Below, piece after piece: positions 1 to 7,554 of a DNA stretch of 39,379 bases. Below the pieces are notes generated by a model. The model saw only the letters and a list, made by a program, of their open reading frames with translations. It did not search any database and was not told the DNA's origin. Position numbers and translations under genes: made by a program. How positions within the stretch are numbered: the first letter of the stretch is position 1; each line of letters begins with the position of its first letter. The DNA comes from ZC4RG30 sp040508085 (GTDB taxonomy: Bacteria > Pseudomonadota > Gammaproteobacteria > Steroidobacterales > Steroidobacteraceae), in assembly GCA_040508085.1 (NCBI GenBank), contig JBEVNO010000010.1, positions 1-39,379 on the forward strand, read 5' to 3'.

Positions 1-179
1 TCAAGCTCGTCGTCGGCAAGGCGGACAGCCCGCTCTTCCTCGCCGCCGGGGCGCGCGGGGCGTCGGCGATCTACACCGAGCATTTCACGCTCGTCCACAT
101 CATTCGCAAAGTGCTGCTGCGCGTGTCGTCGTATCTCGACTACGTCATCATCAAGCACAGCATCAGCCTGGGTCACTAA
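1..179 (+). CDS. C-terminal end of a probable HlyD-type membrane-fusion protein (5' partial)
   Basis: An open frame enters from the left edge and stops with TAA at 177-179, leaving 58 residues. The tail contains AIYTEHFTLVHIIRKVLLRV followed by a hydrophobic/aromatic stretch. This resembles the C-terminal end of inner-membrane HlyD/EmrA-like periplasmic adaptor proteins as I remember them. Context supports the reading: only 7 bases later a gene starts whose first ~75 residues look like a NodT/OprM-type outer-membrane efflux lipoprotein, the usual downstream partner of such an adaptor. The identification rests on a short tail and one neighbour, so it is tentative. In many gammaproteobacteria lptD precedes surA; this tail does not look like LptD. 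Confidence 0.45.
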   Translation, partial: KLVVGKADSPLFLAAGARGASAIYTEHFTLVHIIRKVLLRVSSYLDYVIIKHSISLGH

Positions 180-186
180 GAAGCCT

Positions 187-1419
187 GTGACGAACCAAAG
201 GCGCTCTCGCTCCGTTCCGCCCCGAGTTCCGGGATTCGCGGCCGTGCTCGTAGCTGCGGCGCTGGCTCTCTCGGCCGCGTGCGCGTTGAAGAAGCCGCCC
301 GACGCGGCCAAGATCAAGGAAGAAGCGTTTCCGGCAACGACACTGCCCGGTCAGTGGACGGCGAAGGGCGCCGGCGCAGGCGTGGTCGGCGACAACTGGC
401 TCGTCACGTTCCACGACGAGCAGCTCAACGCCGCCGTCGCCGAAGTGGCCACGCGCAACAACCTCACGCTGGGGCAACTGCCCGCCGTGCTGGCCCAGCA
501 GGGCGTGGACTACGCCTCCTACCGCGACAACATGCGCAAGGAGATCACGCTGCGCGCGGTGCAGGAGCGCGAGCTGCGTTCGAAGATCAACATCACGCCG
601 CGCGAGCTCGACCAGTTCATCGAGCGGATGAAGAAGCTGCCCGGCGAGAACGATGAGTACGATGCCTCGCACATCCTGATCGCCATCCCGGCCGACGCCA
701 CCAAGGCACAGGAAGAAGAGCTGGCGAAGAAGGCGCAGAGCGTGTACGAGCGCGCCGTGGCCGGCGAGGATTTCTCGCAACTGGCCGTGGCCAACTCGAA
801 CAGCCAGACCGCCCTGGACGGCGGCGAGCTGGGCTGGCGCAAGGGGCCTGAACTGCCCACCATCCTGGCCGAGCTGATCGTGGGGCTGAAGCCTGGCGAG
901 GTCTCCAAGCCACTCGCCACGCCGACCGGCTTCCATCTGGTCAAGCTCAATGAGATCCGCTCGGGCACTGGCAACCCCATCGAGGACCAGGTGCATGCCC
1001 GGCATATCCTGATCCGTCCCAACGAGCTGCAGGATGACGCCACCGTGCGGCAGAAGCTGATCGGCATCCGCGACCGCATCCTGAAGGGTGAGGAATTCGC
1101 GGCGTTTGCTTCCAGCATGTCGGAGGATTCGGGTTCGGCAGTGAATGGTGGCGACCTCGGCTGGGCGGGCCCGGGCACCTACGTGCCGGAATTCGAGCAG
1201 GTCATCGCGGGACTGAAGGACAACGAGATCAGCGAACCCTTCCGTACCCAGTTCGGCTGGCATGTGGTGCAGCTGCTGGGGCGTCGCCAGTTCGACACCA
1301 CCGAGGATTCGCTCCGCCAGCGTGCCTTCCGGCAGCTGCGTGAGAGCAAGGCCGACGAAGAAGTCGAGCTGTGGCTGCGGCGCATGCGCGACGAAGCCTA
1401 CGTCGACACCAATCCGTAA
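187..1419 (+). CDS. surA: SurA-type periplasmic peptidyl-prolyl isomerase/chaperone with a foreign efflux-lipoprotein N-terminus (chimera)
   Basis: The 410-residue product is SurA-like from about residue 88. It has the end of the chaperone helical domain (NNLTLGQLP to about 145), a first parvulin domain (about 156-260, ASHILIAIP), a second (about 268-370, ARHILIRP) and the C-terminal helix ending AYVDTNP. SurA escorts and folds outer-membrane proteins in the periplasm; the second parvulin domain is usually the catalytically active one. Residues 1-80 are not SurA. A signal-like segment, a Cys at 32 and the elements KKPPDAAK, LPGQWTA and DNWLVTFHDEQL match the start of NodT/OprM-family efflux lipoproteins. 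The join lies near residues 77-94. About the first 80 residues of a normal SurA, including part of the chaperone core, are absent. The start is GTG at 187. pdxA follows 8 bases later. This may be an assembly join or a real fusion. Confidence 0.8.
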   Translation: MTNQRRSRSVPPRVPGFAAVLVAAALALSAACALKKPPDAAKIKEEAFPATTLPGQWTAKGAGAGVVGDNWLVTFHDEQLNAAVAEVATRNNLTLGQLPAVLAQQGVDYASYRDNMRKEITLRAVQERELRSKINITPRELDQFIERMKKLPGENDEYDASHILIAIPADATKAQEEELAKKAQSVYERAVAGEDFSQLAVANSNSQTALDGGELGWRKGPELPTILAELIVGLKPGEVSKPLATPTGFHLVKLNEIRSGTGNPIEDQVHARHILIRPNELQDDATVRQKLIGIRDRILKGEEFAAFASSMSEDSGSAVNGGDLGWAGPGTYVPEFEQVIAGLKDNEISEPFRTQFGWHVVQLLGRRQFDTTEDSLRQRAFRQLRESKADEEVELWLRRMRDEAYVDTNP

Positions 1420-1427
1420 AGGCGCGC

Positions 1428-2390
1428 ATGCCTGAGCGGCGCCCGCGACTGGCCCTGACCTGCGGAGAGCCGGCCGGCATCGGTCCGGACATCTGTGTGC
1501 AGGCTGCCGCAGCGCTGGCTGGCGGCGGCTTCGATATCACCTGCATCGCGGACGGAGCGCTGCTGGCTGCACGCGCCAAGCGGCTGGGCATCGCGTATCC
1601 GGCCGACGGCGAAAGTTTCCGCGTCGAACACCTGCCGCTGCCCGCACCCGTGGAAGCGGGCCGGCTGGACAGCGCGAATGCGCGCTGGGTGCTGTCGCTG
1701 CTGGATCGCGCCCTCGCGGGCTGCCGCAGCGGCGAGTTCGATGCCATGGTCACCGCGCCCGTGCAGAAAAGCGTGATCAATGACGCGGGCATTGCCTTCA
1801 CCGGACACACCGAATACCTGGCTGAGCGCTGCGGGAACGCGCGGCCGGTGATGCTGCTGGTGGCGGACACGCTGCGCGTGGCGCTGGCCACCACGCACCT
1901 GCCGTTGCGTGATGTAGGCGCCGCCATCACCGCCGGCTCGCTGGACGAGATCCTGGACATCCTGCAGCGGGACCTGCAGCAGCGTTGGGGCCTGGCGCGG
2001 CCGCGGATCGCGGTGTGCGGGCTGAATCCGCATGCCGGTGAGTCCGGCCACCTCGGGCGTGAGGAAATCGACGTCATCCAGCCGGCTATCGTCCGCGCGC
2101 AGCTGCGCGGCATCGCGGCCACCGGTCCGTGGCCGGCCGACACCATCTTCACGCCGCGGCAGCTGGAGCGCTTCGATGTGGTGCTCGCCATGTTCCATGA
2201 CCAGGGGCTGCCGGTGCTGAAGTACGCAGGCTTCGGCCATGCGGTGAATGTGACGTTAGGCCTGCCGCTCATCCGCACCTCAGTCGATCACGGTACGGCC
2301 CTGGACCTTGCCGGCACCGGCGGTGCCGACGCCGGCAGCCTGCTTGCGGCCCTGCGCCTGGCTGCGCAACTGGCCCGCGCCGCCGCGTGA
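1428..2390 (+). CDS. pdxA: 4-hydroxythreonine-4-phosphate dehydrogenase
   Basis: PdxA oxidises 4-phosphohydroxy-L-threonine with NAD; the product condenses to pyridoxine 5'-phosphate with PdxJ in the DXP-dependent vitamin B6 pathway. The 320-residue protein has the family marks: an N-terminal GEPAGIGPD, FTGHTEYLAE with a metal-site His, NPHAGESG, MFHDQGLPVLKY and a C-terminal TSVDHGTALD. Length is normal for the family (about 330). I chose ATG 1428, 8 bases after the surA stop, because the extra upstream codons fall inside surA and lack family similarity. The stop overlaps the ksgA start as GTGA. The order surA-pdxA-ksgA-apaG-apaH is a classic gammaproteobacterial operon. Confidence 0.96.
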   Translation: MPERRPRLALTCGEPAGIGPDICVQAAAALAGGGFDITCIADGALLAARAKRLGIAYPADGESFRVEHLPLPAPVEAGRLDSANARWVLSLLDRALAGCRSGEFDAMVTAPVQKSVINDAGIAFTGHTEYLAERCGNARPVMLLVADTLRVALATTHLPLRDVGAAITAGSLDEILDILQRDLQQRWGLARPRIAVCGLNPHAGESGHLGREEIDVIQPAIVRAQLRGIAATGPWPADTIFTPRQLERFDVVLAMFHDQGLPVLKYAGFGHAVNVTLGLPLIRTSVDHGTALDLAGTGGADAGSLLAALRLAAQLARAAA

Positions 2391-3148
2391 TCAGGACCCG
2401 CAAACGCTTCGGCCAGCATTTCCTGCATGACCAGGCCGTGCTCGACCGCATCGCCGCCGCCGTGAACCCGCAGCCGGGCGAGCACATCGTCGAGGTCGGC
2501 CCCGGCCCGGGCGCATTGACCGCACACCTGCTGGCGCGCATCCCGTCCATCGATGCCGTGGAGATCGATCGCGATCTCGCAGCCACGCTGCGCACGCGCT
2601 GGCCTGAACAGCTGCGGCTGCATGAAGGCGACGCGCTGAAGTTCGATTTCACGGCGCTGGCAGCCAGCCGCGGCGGCCGTCTGCGCCTGGTGGGCAACCT
2701 GCCCTACAACGTTTCGACACCGTTGTTGTTCCACTTCCTGCAGCATCGCCACGCGATCAGCGATCTCACCGTGATGCTGCAGAAGGAAGTGATTGACCGC
2801 ATGGCGGCAGCCGCGGCCTCGGACGACTACGGCCGGCTCACGGTGATGCTGGCGCCGTGGTTCGGCATCGAGAAGCTTTTCGATGTCGGCCCGGGCGCGT
2901 TCCAGCCGCCGCCGCGCGTCTGGTCCGCGGTGGCGCGGCTGCAGGTCTTTGAAGAGCCGCGCTTCACCGTACCCCCGGCATTCGCTGCCGTCGTGGCACA
3001 GGCGTTTTCCCAGCGCCGCAAGACCTTGCGCAAGAGCCTGCGTGGCCTCGTGCCCGAGCCAGGCTTCGCGCTGGCGGGCGTGGACCCGGGGGCGCGGCCA
3101 GAAACCCTGCAGCCAGAAGCCTTCGCCCGGCTCGCGGCGCTTGCGTAG
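2387..3148 (+). CDS. rsmA: 16S rRNA (adenine1518/1519-N6)-dimethyltransferase
   Basis: KsgA/RsmA dimethylates two adjacent adenines in the 3' hairpin of 16S rRNA late in 30S assembly, using S-adenosylmethionine; its loss gives kasugamycin resistance. The 253-residue protein shows the N-terminal KRFGQHFLHD, the SAM-binding motif VEVGPGPG (about 36-42) and the catalytic NLPY motif (103-106, GNLPYNVSTPL). The C-terminal domain contains FSQRRKTLRKSL. The start is GTG 2387, overlapping the pdxA stop (GTGA), which implies translational coupling. Length is slightly below the usual 260-275, but all core motifs are present. Confidence 0.96.
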   Translation: MIRTRKRFGQHFLHDQAVLDRIAAAVNPQPGEHIVEVGPGPGALTAHLLARIPSIDAVEIDRDLAATLRTRWPEQLRLHEGDALKFDFTALAASRGGRLRLVGNLPYNVSTPLLFHFLQHRHAISDLTVMLQKEVIDRMAAAAASDDYGRLTVMLAPWFGIEKLFDVGPGAFQPPPRVWSAVARLQVFEEPRFTVPPAFAAVVAQAFSQRRKTLRKSLRGLVPEPGFALAGVDPGARPETLQPEAFARLAALA

Positions 3149-3177
3149 ATGCGCTCGCCTGTGATTAGTTTCCCGCG

Positions 3178-3627
3178 ATGAACAGTTACCAACGGATACT
3201 GGCCGTGGTCGACCTGTCGCAGGACAGCCGGCAGGTGGCGGCACGTGCTGCCGCGCTGGCTGCCGCCACGGCGGGCGCGAGCTTCACGCTGCTGCACGTA
3301 GTTGAATACATGCCCGTCGAGCCGCTGGGCGATTCCCTGCTGCCCTCGGCGCAGATCGAGGCAGAGTTGCTTCAACATGCGCACACGCAGATGGCGCGTT
3401 TCGTCGAAGGGTTCGATCCGGTGCCGCAGTGGGAGGTCATGACCGGCCATATCAAGACTGCGATCGTTCGCGCTGCGCGGGCTGGCTCCTATGATCTGAT
3501 CGTCATCGGCAGCCACGAGCGGCACGGCCCGTCGATCCTGGTCAACCTCACTGAGGATACGGTGCTGCATGCCGCGCCCTGTGATGTGCTGGCCGTGCGC
3601 CTGGCCACGGCGGAGCGCAGCCTGTGA
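3178..3627 (+). CDS. UspA-family universal stress protein
   Basis: A 149-residue single-domain Usp protein. The N-terminal RILAVVDLSQDS is the usual beta1-alpha1 start, and the C-terminal half has DLIVIGSHERHG and PCDVLAVR, typical of the fold. The ATP-binding signature of MJ0577-type Usp proteins (G-x2-G-x9-G-S/T) is not present after IGSHERHG, so it looks closer to the non-ATP-binding UspA class. That is a motif reading, not a test. It sits between ksgA and apaG, where most gammaproteobacteria have nothing. Its stop overlaps the apaG start (GTGA), so it is part of the same operon and probably co-translated with apaG. ATG 3178 is 29 bases past the ksgA stop. A specific role cannot be given. 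Confidence 0.88.
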   Translation: MNSYQRILAVVDLSQDSRQVAARAAALAAATAGASFTLLHVVEYMPVEPLGDSLLPSAQIEAELLQHAHTQMARFVEGFDPVPQWEVMTGHIKTAIVRAARAGSYDLIVIGSHERHGPSILVNLTEDTVLHAAPCDVLAVRLATAERSL

Positions 3628-3995
3628 CGCCGAACATCCGCGTCAGCGTTGAAACCAGCTACCTGCCGGACCAGTCTGATCCGCGCGGCGAGCGCTATGT
3701 GTTCAGCTACACCATCACCATCGAGAACGAGGGCAATGAACCGGCCCGTCTGCTGCGCCGCCATTGGGTGATCACCGATTCCAACGGCAAGGTGCAGGAA
3801 GTGCGTGGCGATGGCGTGGTCGGGGAGCAGCCGCACCTGCGCCCGGGGCAGGGGTTCCGATATTCGAGCGGTGCCATCCTCGAGACGCCTGTTGGCACCA
3901 TGCAGGGCAGCTACCAGATGGAAACCGATACGGGTACGCACTTCGACGCCCCCATTGAGCCCTTTCGCCTGGCCATGCCCGGCATCCTGCACTGA
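3624..3995 (+). CDS. apaG: ApaG (CorD-type) protein
   Basis: ApaG is a small immunoglobulin-like beta-sandwich protein encoded with apaH; in Salmonella it was named CorD for its link to magnesium/cobalt transport, and its biochemical role is unclear. The 123-residue protein is full length and carries the marks SYLPDQSDP, YVFSYTITIENEG, LLRRHWVITD, VRGDGVVGEQP, PGQGFRYSSG and the end RLAMPGILH. The GTG start at 3624 overlaps the stop of the preceding Usp gene. apaH begins 6 bases after its stop. Confidence 0.96.
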   Translation: MTPNIRVSVETSYLPDQSDPRGERYVFSYTITIENEGNEPARLLRRHWVITDSNGKVQEVRGDGVVGEQPHLRPGQGFRYSSGAILETPVGTMQGSYQMETDTGTHFDAPIEPFRLAMPGILH

Positions 3996-4001
3996 GCTTT
4001 C

Positions 4002-4832
4002 GTGGCCCGCTACGCCATCGGCGACGTCCAGGGTTGCTACCAGCCACTGCGCGCACTGTTGCGGCGCCTGCATTTCACGCCCGACCGCGACGAGCTGTAT
4101 TTCGTCGGCGACCTGGTCAACCGCGGCCCGCAGTCACTGCAGGTGCTGCGGTTCGTGCGCTCCCTGGGGGCTGGCGCGCACACCGTGCTCGGCAACCACG
4201 ACCTGCACCTGCTCGCCCTGCACCACGCGCAACGTGCCAAGCGGGCCGGCGATACGCTGGACGAAGTGCTGGCGGCACGTGATCGCGGTCCCCTGCTCGA
4301 CTGGCTGATCGAGCGGCCGCTTGTCATCGACAATGTCCGGCAGCGCGAACTCATCGTGCACGCCGGCATCGTGCCCGACTGGACACTGCGAATGACGCTG
4401 GACAACGCGCGCGAGGCAAGCCGCGCTCTGCTGGCCGACCCGCGCGGCTTCCTCACCTCGATGTACGGCAACAAACCGGACCGCTGGCGCGACGTGCACG
4501 GCAGCACGGAACGGCACCGCTTCACCGTCAATGTGCTGACGCGGCTGCGCTACTGCCGGGCCGATGGCACGCTGGACATGAAGTTGAAGGAGGCCCCCGG
4601 CGGCAACACCGGACCCTGGCGCCCGTGGTTCGAGCATCCGTCGCGCCTGCGCACGCGGCGGGTGATCTTCGGGCACTGGTCGACGCTCGGCCTGATGCGG
4701 CGCGCCCGCTTGGTGGCGCTGGACACTGGCTGTGTGTGGGGCGGTGCGCTGACCGCCGTCAACCTGGATGATTCCGACGCCCCGCCGTTCCAGACGCGCT
4801 GCGCGGCCTGTCAGCAGCCGGGCGGCGACTGA
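4002..4832 (+). CDS. apaH: Bis(5'-nucleosyl)-tetraphosphatase, symmetrical
   Basis: ApaH cleaves diadenosine tetraphosphate into two ADP, clearing this stress nucleotide, and can remove Np4 caps from RNA. The 276-residue protein has the full phosphoprotein-phosphatase metal-site set at its start: GDVQG (7-11), GDLVNRG (36-42) and GNHDLH (64-69). Further on are IVHAGIVPDW and FGHWSTLG with metal-ligand His residues. GTG 4002 is chosen because it gives the conserved MARYAIGDVQG N-terminus 6 bases after apaG. Length is normal. It is the last gene of the surA-pdxA-ksgA-usp-apaG-apaH run. Confidence 0.96.
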   Translation: MARYAIGDVQGCYQPLRALLRRLHFTPDRDELYFVGDLVNRGPQSLQVLRFVRSLGAGAHTVLGNHDLHLLALHHAQRAKRAGDTLDEVLAARDRGPLLDWLIERPLVIDNVRQRELIVHAGIVPDWTLRMTLDNAREASRALLADPRGFLTSMYGNKPDRWRDVHGSTERHRFTVNVLTRLRYCRADGTLDMKLKEAPGGNTGPWRPWFEHPSRLRTRRVIFGHWSTLGLMRRARLVALDTGCVWGGALTAVNLDDSDAPPFQTRCAACQQPGGD

Positions 4833-4837
4833 GCCGG

Positions 4838-4845
4838 CGTAGAAT
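4838..4845 (+). promoter_or_regulatory. Possible -10 element ahead of the DUF1993 gene
   Basis: CGTAGAAT lies in the 51-base gap between apaH and the next gene, 39 bases before its ATG. TAGAAT is a good match to a sigma70 -10 box. I see no clear TTGACA-like -35 at the expected distance, so this is only a candidate. Confidence 0.25.
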
Positions 4846-4883
4846 GCGCGGCATTGCGCCTCTAACCCCGGGATCACCTGACC

Positions 4884-5387
4884 ATGCAGATATCGATGTA
4901 CTCCGCCTCCGTCGGCGTCTACAGCCGCGTGCTGACCAACCTTGATGCCATCCTCGACAAGGCTGTCGCGTGGGCCGATGAGCGCAAGCTGGACCATGCC
5001 GCACTGCTGCAGGCACGCCTGGCCCCCGACATGTTCCCGCTGATCCGGCAGGTGCAGATCGCCAGCGACATGATCAAGGGCACCGTGTCCCGGCTGGCCG
5101 GCGTCGAACCGCCGCGGTTCGAGGACACCGAACAGAGCTTCGCGGACCTGAAGGTGCGCATAGCAAAGACGCTGGGGTTCATCCGCTCGGTGGCGGAGGC
5201 GCAGTTCGAAGGTTCAGAAGACCGCACGGTGCTGCTGCAGATGCGCACGCGCAAGCTGGAGTTCAAGGGCCTGGCCTACCTGCAGGATTTCGGCACCCCG
5301 AATGTGTATTTCCACTACTCGATGGTTTACGCGCTGCTGCGCCACAATGGGCTCGCCATCGGCAAGGCGGACTTCACGGGCGCCTGA
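4884..5387 (+). CDS. DUF1993 family protein
   Basis: The 167-residue protein matches the DUF1993 family, a helical-bundle group of unknown function related to the DinB-like four-helix fold. Recognised features are the start MYSASVGVYSRVLTNLDAIL, the core RLAPDMFPLIRQVQIASDM, the ARLAPDMF/GVEPP region and the end YFHYSMVYALLRHNGLAIGK. There is no signal peptide or membrane segment, so it is probably cytoplasmic. It follows apaH by 51 bases with a possible own promoter. No substrate or partner can be assigned from the sequence. Confidence 0.85.
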   Translation: MQISMYSASVGVYSRVLTNLDAILDKAVAWADERKLDHAALLQARLAPDMFPLIRQVQIASDMIKGTVSRLAGVEPPRFEDTEQSFADLKVRIAKTLGFIRSVAEAQFEGSEDRTVLLQMRTRKLEFKGLAYLQDFGTPNVYFHYSMVYALLRHNGLAIGKADFTGA

Positions 5388-5392
5388 AGGGT

Positions 5393-5614
5393 TCAACGCC
5401 GCAAGCCGAAGCCGTCGCCAGACATGAATGCGGCGATGTCGGCGACACCGAGCGGGCTGAAGTCACCCGGCACGGAGTGCTTCAGGCAGGCCGCCGCCAG
5501 GCCGAAGTCGACGCAGGCGGGATCTGCCAGATCCGTCAGCAGGCCGTGCAGCACACCCGCGGCAAACGCGTCGCCAGTACCTCTCGTACCTCGCGAAGCC
5601 CCGGTAGCGGGCAA
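5393..5614 (-). pseudogene. Remnant of a PfkB-family sugar kinase (KdgK-like), C-terminal end only
   Basis: The minus strand carries 73 codons whose first recognisable residues are RGTRGTGDAFAAGVLHGLL, the second PfkB signature with the catalytic Asp, followed by CLKHSVPGDFSP and a normal-looking C-terminus. Whole PfkB kinases are about 300-340 residues; everything N-terminal of the signature is missing. The frame upstream runs straight into the fhs terminator hairpin (5612-5647) and then fhs. The only available start is a TTG (5612-5614) with no evident ribosome site. It reads as a deletion relic. The CLKHSVPGDF tail is reminiscent of 2-keto-3-deoxygluconate kinases, but assignment to a sugar is uncertain. 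Confidence 0.7.
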
Positions 5615-5647
5615 AGAAAAAGCCCGCCCGGTTTCCCTGGCGGGCTT
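5612..5647 (-). terminator. Rho-independent terminator of fhs
   Basis: Read on the minus strand, a perfect 9-bp stem (AAGCCCGCC / GGCGGGCTT, 5639-5647 and 5620-5628) with a 10-base loop is followed by TTTTTCTTTGC. It starts 31 bases beyond the fhs stop. Stem strength and T-run make it a convincing intrinsic terminator. Confidence 0.85.
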
Positions 5648-5677
5648 GTCTCCATCACCGACCGGATCGGGACTGGA

Positions 5678-7351
5678 TCAGAACAGTCCCTCGATCTGGC
5701 CCATGGCGTTGAGCTTGATGGAATTGGCCGAGGGCACCTTCGGGAGCCCAGGCATCGTCATGATCTCACCGCAGACCACCACGATGAACTCCGCGCCGGC
5801 CGACAGCCGCACATCGCGCACGTTCAGCACGTGGCCGGTGGGCGCACCCTTGGCATTCGGGTCGGTGGAGAAACTGTACTGCGTCTTCGCGATGCACACT
5901 GGATAGTCGCCGAAGCCTGCGTCCTGGAACTCCTTGAAGAGATCCTTCGCCTTCTGCTCCATGCTGATGTCGCTGGCGCGGTAGATCTCCTTGGCAATGG
6001 TGCGCACCTTCTCCACCAGCGGCAGTTCGTCGGCGTACAGGGGCTTGTACTTCGACTCGCCGCTTTCGGCAATGCGCACGATCTCGTGGGCCAGCTCGAT
6101 GGTGCCCTTGCTGCCGTCAGCCCAGTGCGAGCACAGGATGGCCTTCGAGCCCACGCCGGCGCACAGCTCCTTGATAAGGTTGTGCTCGGCCTCGGTATCG
6201 GCGATGAACTTGTTGATCGCCACCACCGCCGGCACGCCGAACTTGGCGACGTTCTGCAGATGGCGCTCCAGGTTTGCAAAACCCTTGCGCAGCGCCACGA
6301 GGTCTTCCTTGCCCAGCTGGTCCTTGGCTACGCCGCCGTGCATCTTGAGCGCACGCACCGTGGCAACGATGACCGCCGCATCGGGCTTCAGCCCCGCCTT
6401 GCGGCACTTGATGTCCAGGAACTTCTCCGCGCCGAGGTCGGCGCCGAAGCCGGCTTCGGTGACCACGTAGTCGCCCAGGCGCAGGCCGGTCTGCGTCGCC
6501 ATCACGGTGTTGCAGCCGTGCGCGATGTTCGCGAACGGGCCGCCGTGCACGAAGGCCGGGTTGCCCTCCAGCGTCTGCACCAGGTTCGGCGACAGCGCAT
6601 CACGCAGCAGCACGGCCATGGCGCCGTCGGCCTGCAGCTCTTTCGCGCGGATGGGCTTCTTGTCGCGCGTGCGCGCCACAATGATGTTGCCGAGGCGGCG
6701 GGTCAGATCGTCCAGGTCGGTGGCGAGACAGAAGATCGCCATCACTTCAGAAGCCACCACGATGTCGAAGCCATCTTCGCGCGGGTAGCCGTTGCCCGGA
6801 CCGCCCAGCGAGTTGGTGATCTGGCGCAGCGCGCGATCGTTCATGTCCACAACGCGCTTCCAGGTCACGCGGCGCACATCGATGCCCAGTTCGTTGCCCC
6901 AGTAGATGTGGTTGTCGACCATGGCGGCCAGCAGGTTGTTGGCCGCGGCGATGGCGTGGAAATCGCCCGTGAAATGCAGGTTGATGTCTTCCATCGGCAC
7001 GATCTGCGCGTAACCGCCACCGGCCGCGCCGCCCTTGACGCCGAAGCAGGGGCCGAGCGAAGGCTCGCGCAGGCAGATGATGGCCTTCTTGCCGATGGCG
7101 TTCAGGCCGTCACCCAGACCGACGGTGGTGGTGGTCTTGCCCTCGCCGGCCGGCGTCGGGTTGATCGCCGTGACCAGGATCAGCTTGCCGGGTTTGCGCT
7201 TGCCGATTTCCCGCACCGCATCCAGCGACAGCTCGGCCTTGTAGGGCCCGTACTGCAGCAGCTGCTCGCGGCTGATGCCGATCTTGGCAGCCACGTTCTC
7301 GATGGGCTGCATCTTGGCCTGGCGTGCGATTTCAATATCACTCAAGGGCAT
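5678..7351 (-). CDS. fhs: Formate--tetrahydrofolate ligase
   Basis: Fhs makes 10-formyl-THF from formate, THF and ATP, feeding one-carbon units to purine and fMet synthesis; it is cytoplasmic and usually a homotetramer. The 557-residue protein is full length. The P-loop-like site PTPAGEGKTTTT is at about 65-76, followed by the conserved REPSLGPCFGVKGGAAGGGY and LHFTGDFHAI; the end carries MPGLPKVPSA. ATG 7351 fits because MPLSDIEIAR is the conserved start. It is a single-gene unit: a 203-base gap lies upstream and an intrinsic terminator directly downstream. Fhs is patchy in gammaproteobacteria, many of which rely on FolD alone. Confidence 0.97.
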   Translation of the reverse strand: MPLSDIEIARQAKMQPIENVAAKIGISREQLLQYGPYKAELSLDAVREIGKRKPGKLILVTAINPTPAGEGKTTTTVGLGDGLNAIGKKAIICLREPSLGPCFGVKGGAAGGGYAQIVPMEDINLHFTGDFHAIAAANNLLAAMVDNHIYWGNELGIDVRRVTWKRVVDMNDRALRQITNSLGGPGNGYPREDGFDIVVASEVMAIFCLATDLDDLTRRLGNIIVARTRDKKPIRAKELQADGAMAVLLRDALSPNLVQTLEGNPAFVHGGPFANIAHGCNTVMATQTGLRLGDYVVTEAGFGADLGAEKFLDIKCRKAGLKPDAAVIVATVRALKMHGGVAKDQLGKEDLVALRKGFANLERHLQNVAKFGVPAVVAINKFIADTEAEHNLIKELCAGVGSKAILCSHWADGSKGTIELAHEIVRIAESGESKYKPLYADELPLVEKVRTIAKEIYRASDISMEQKAKDLFKEFQDAGFGDYPVCIAKTQYSFSTDPNAKGAPTGHVLNVRDVRLSAGAEFIVVVCGEIMTMPGLPKVPSANSIKLNAMGQIEGLF

Positions 7352-7554
7352 GGCGATAACCTATGAATTTGATGAATATTTATGGGTAACCCGGGTCCGG
7401 GTTAGGCGCGCAATCATGTCCGAAAGGCCCCGCCTGCGCCAGTTATCCGGCAAACTTGGCATCCGGGTTTCATGCCGGTGGCAGACCATGCCCACGGCAG
7501 CGTTTACCTTATCATTCAACGCCTGCGGCAAGGCTGGCAACGGGACAGGGGTTC
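7352..7554. promoter_or_regulatory. Divergent intergenic region between fhs and the YebC-type gene, with an 18-bp palindrome
   Basis: The 203 bases hold the leaders of two divergent genes. The ~35 bases next to fhs are strikingly AT-rich for this genome. At 7387-7404 lies a perfect palindrome, TAACCCGG-GT-CCGGGTTA, about 36 bases upstream of the fhs ATG; it could be an operator or an mRNA hairpin. On the plus strand, GGGACAGGGG before ATG 7555 is a ribosome site. I looked for a THF-riboswitch-like arrangement ahead of fhs and did not recognise one. No clear -35/-10 pair stands out. Confidence 0.45.

Noticed and set aside
1371..1427. A longer pdxA beginning within surA
   Set aside because: The added residues are Arg/Ala-rich, lie inside the surA frame region and precede the conserved PdxA N-terminus; ATG 1428 is well placed.
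5477..7366. A long open frame (629 codons) antisense to fhs
   Set aside because: Its translation is His/Arg/Gln/Val-rich with no recognisable domain, and it mirrors the well-supported fhs gene. It is a normal side effect of high-GC codon use.
7352..7554. A tetrahydrofolate riboswitch ahead of fhs
   Set aside because: Only a simple palindrome and an AT-rich tract are visible; I could not match the conserved THF-aptamer core. A covariance-model search would be decisive.
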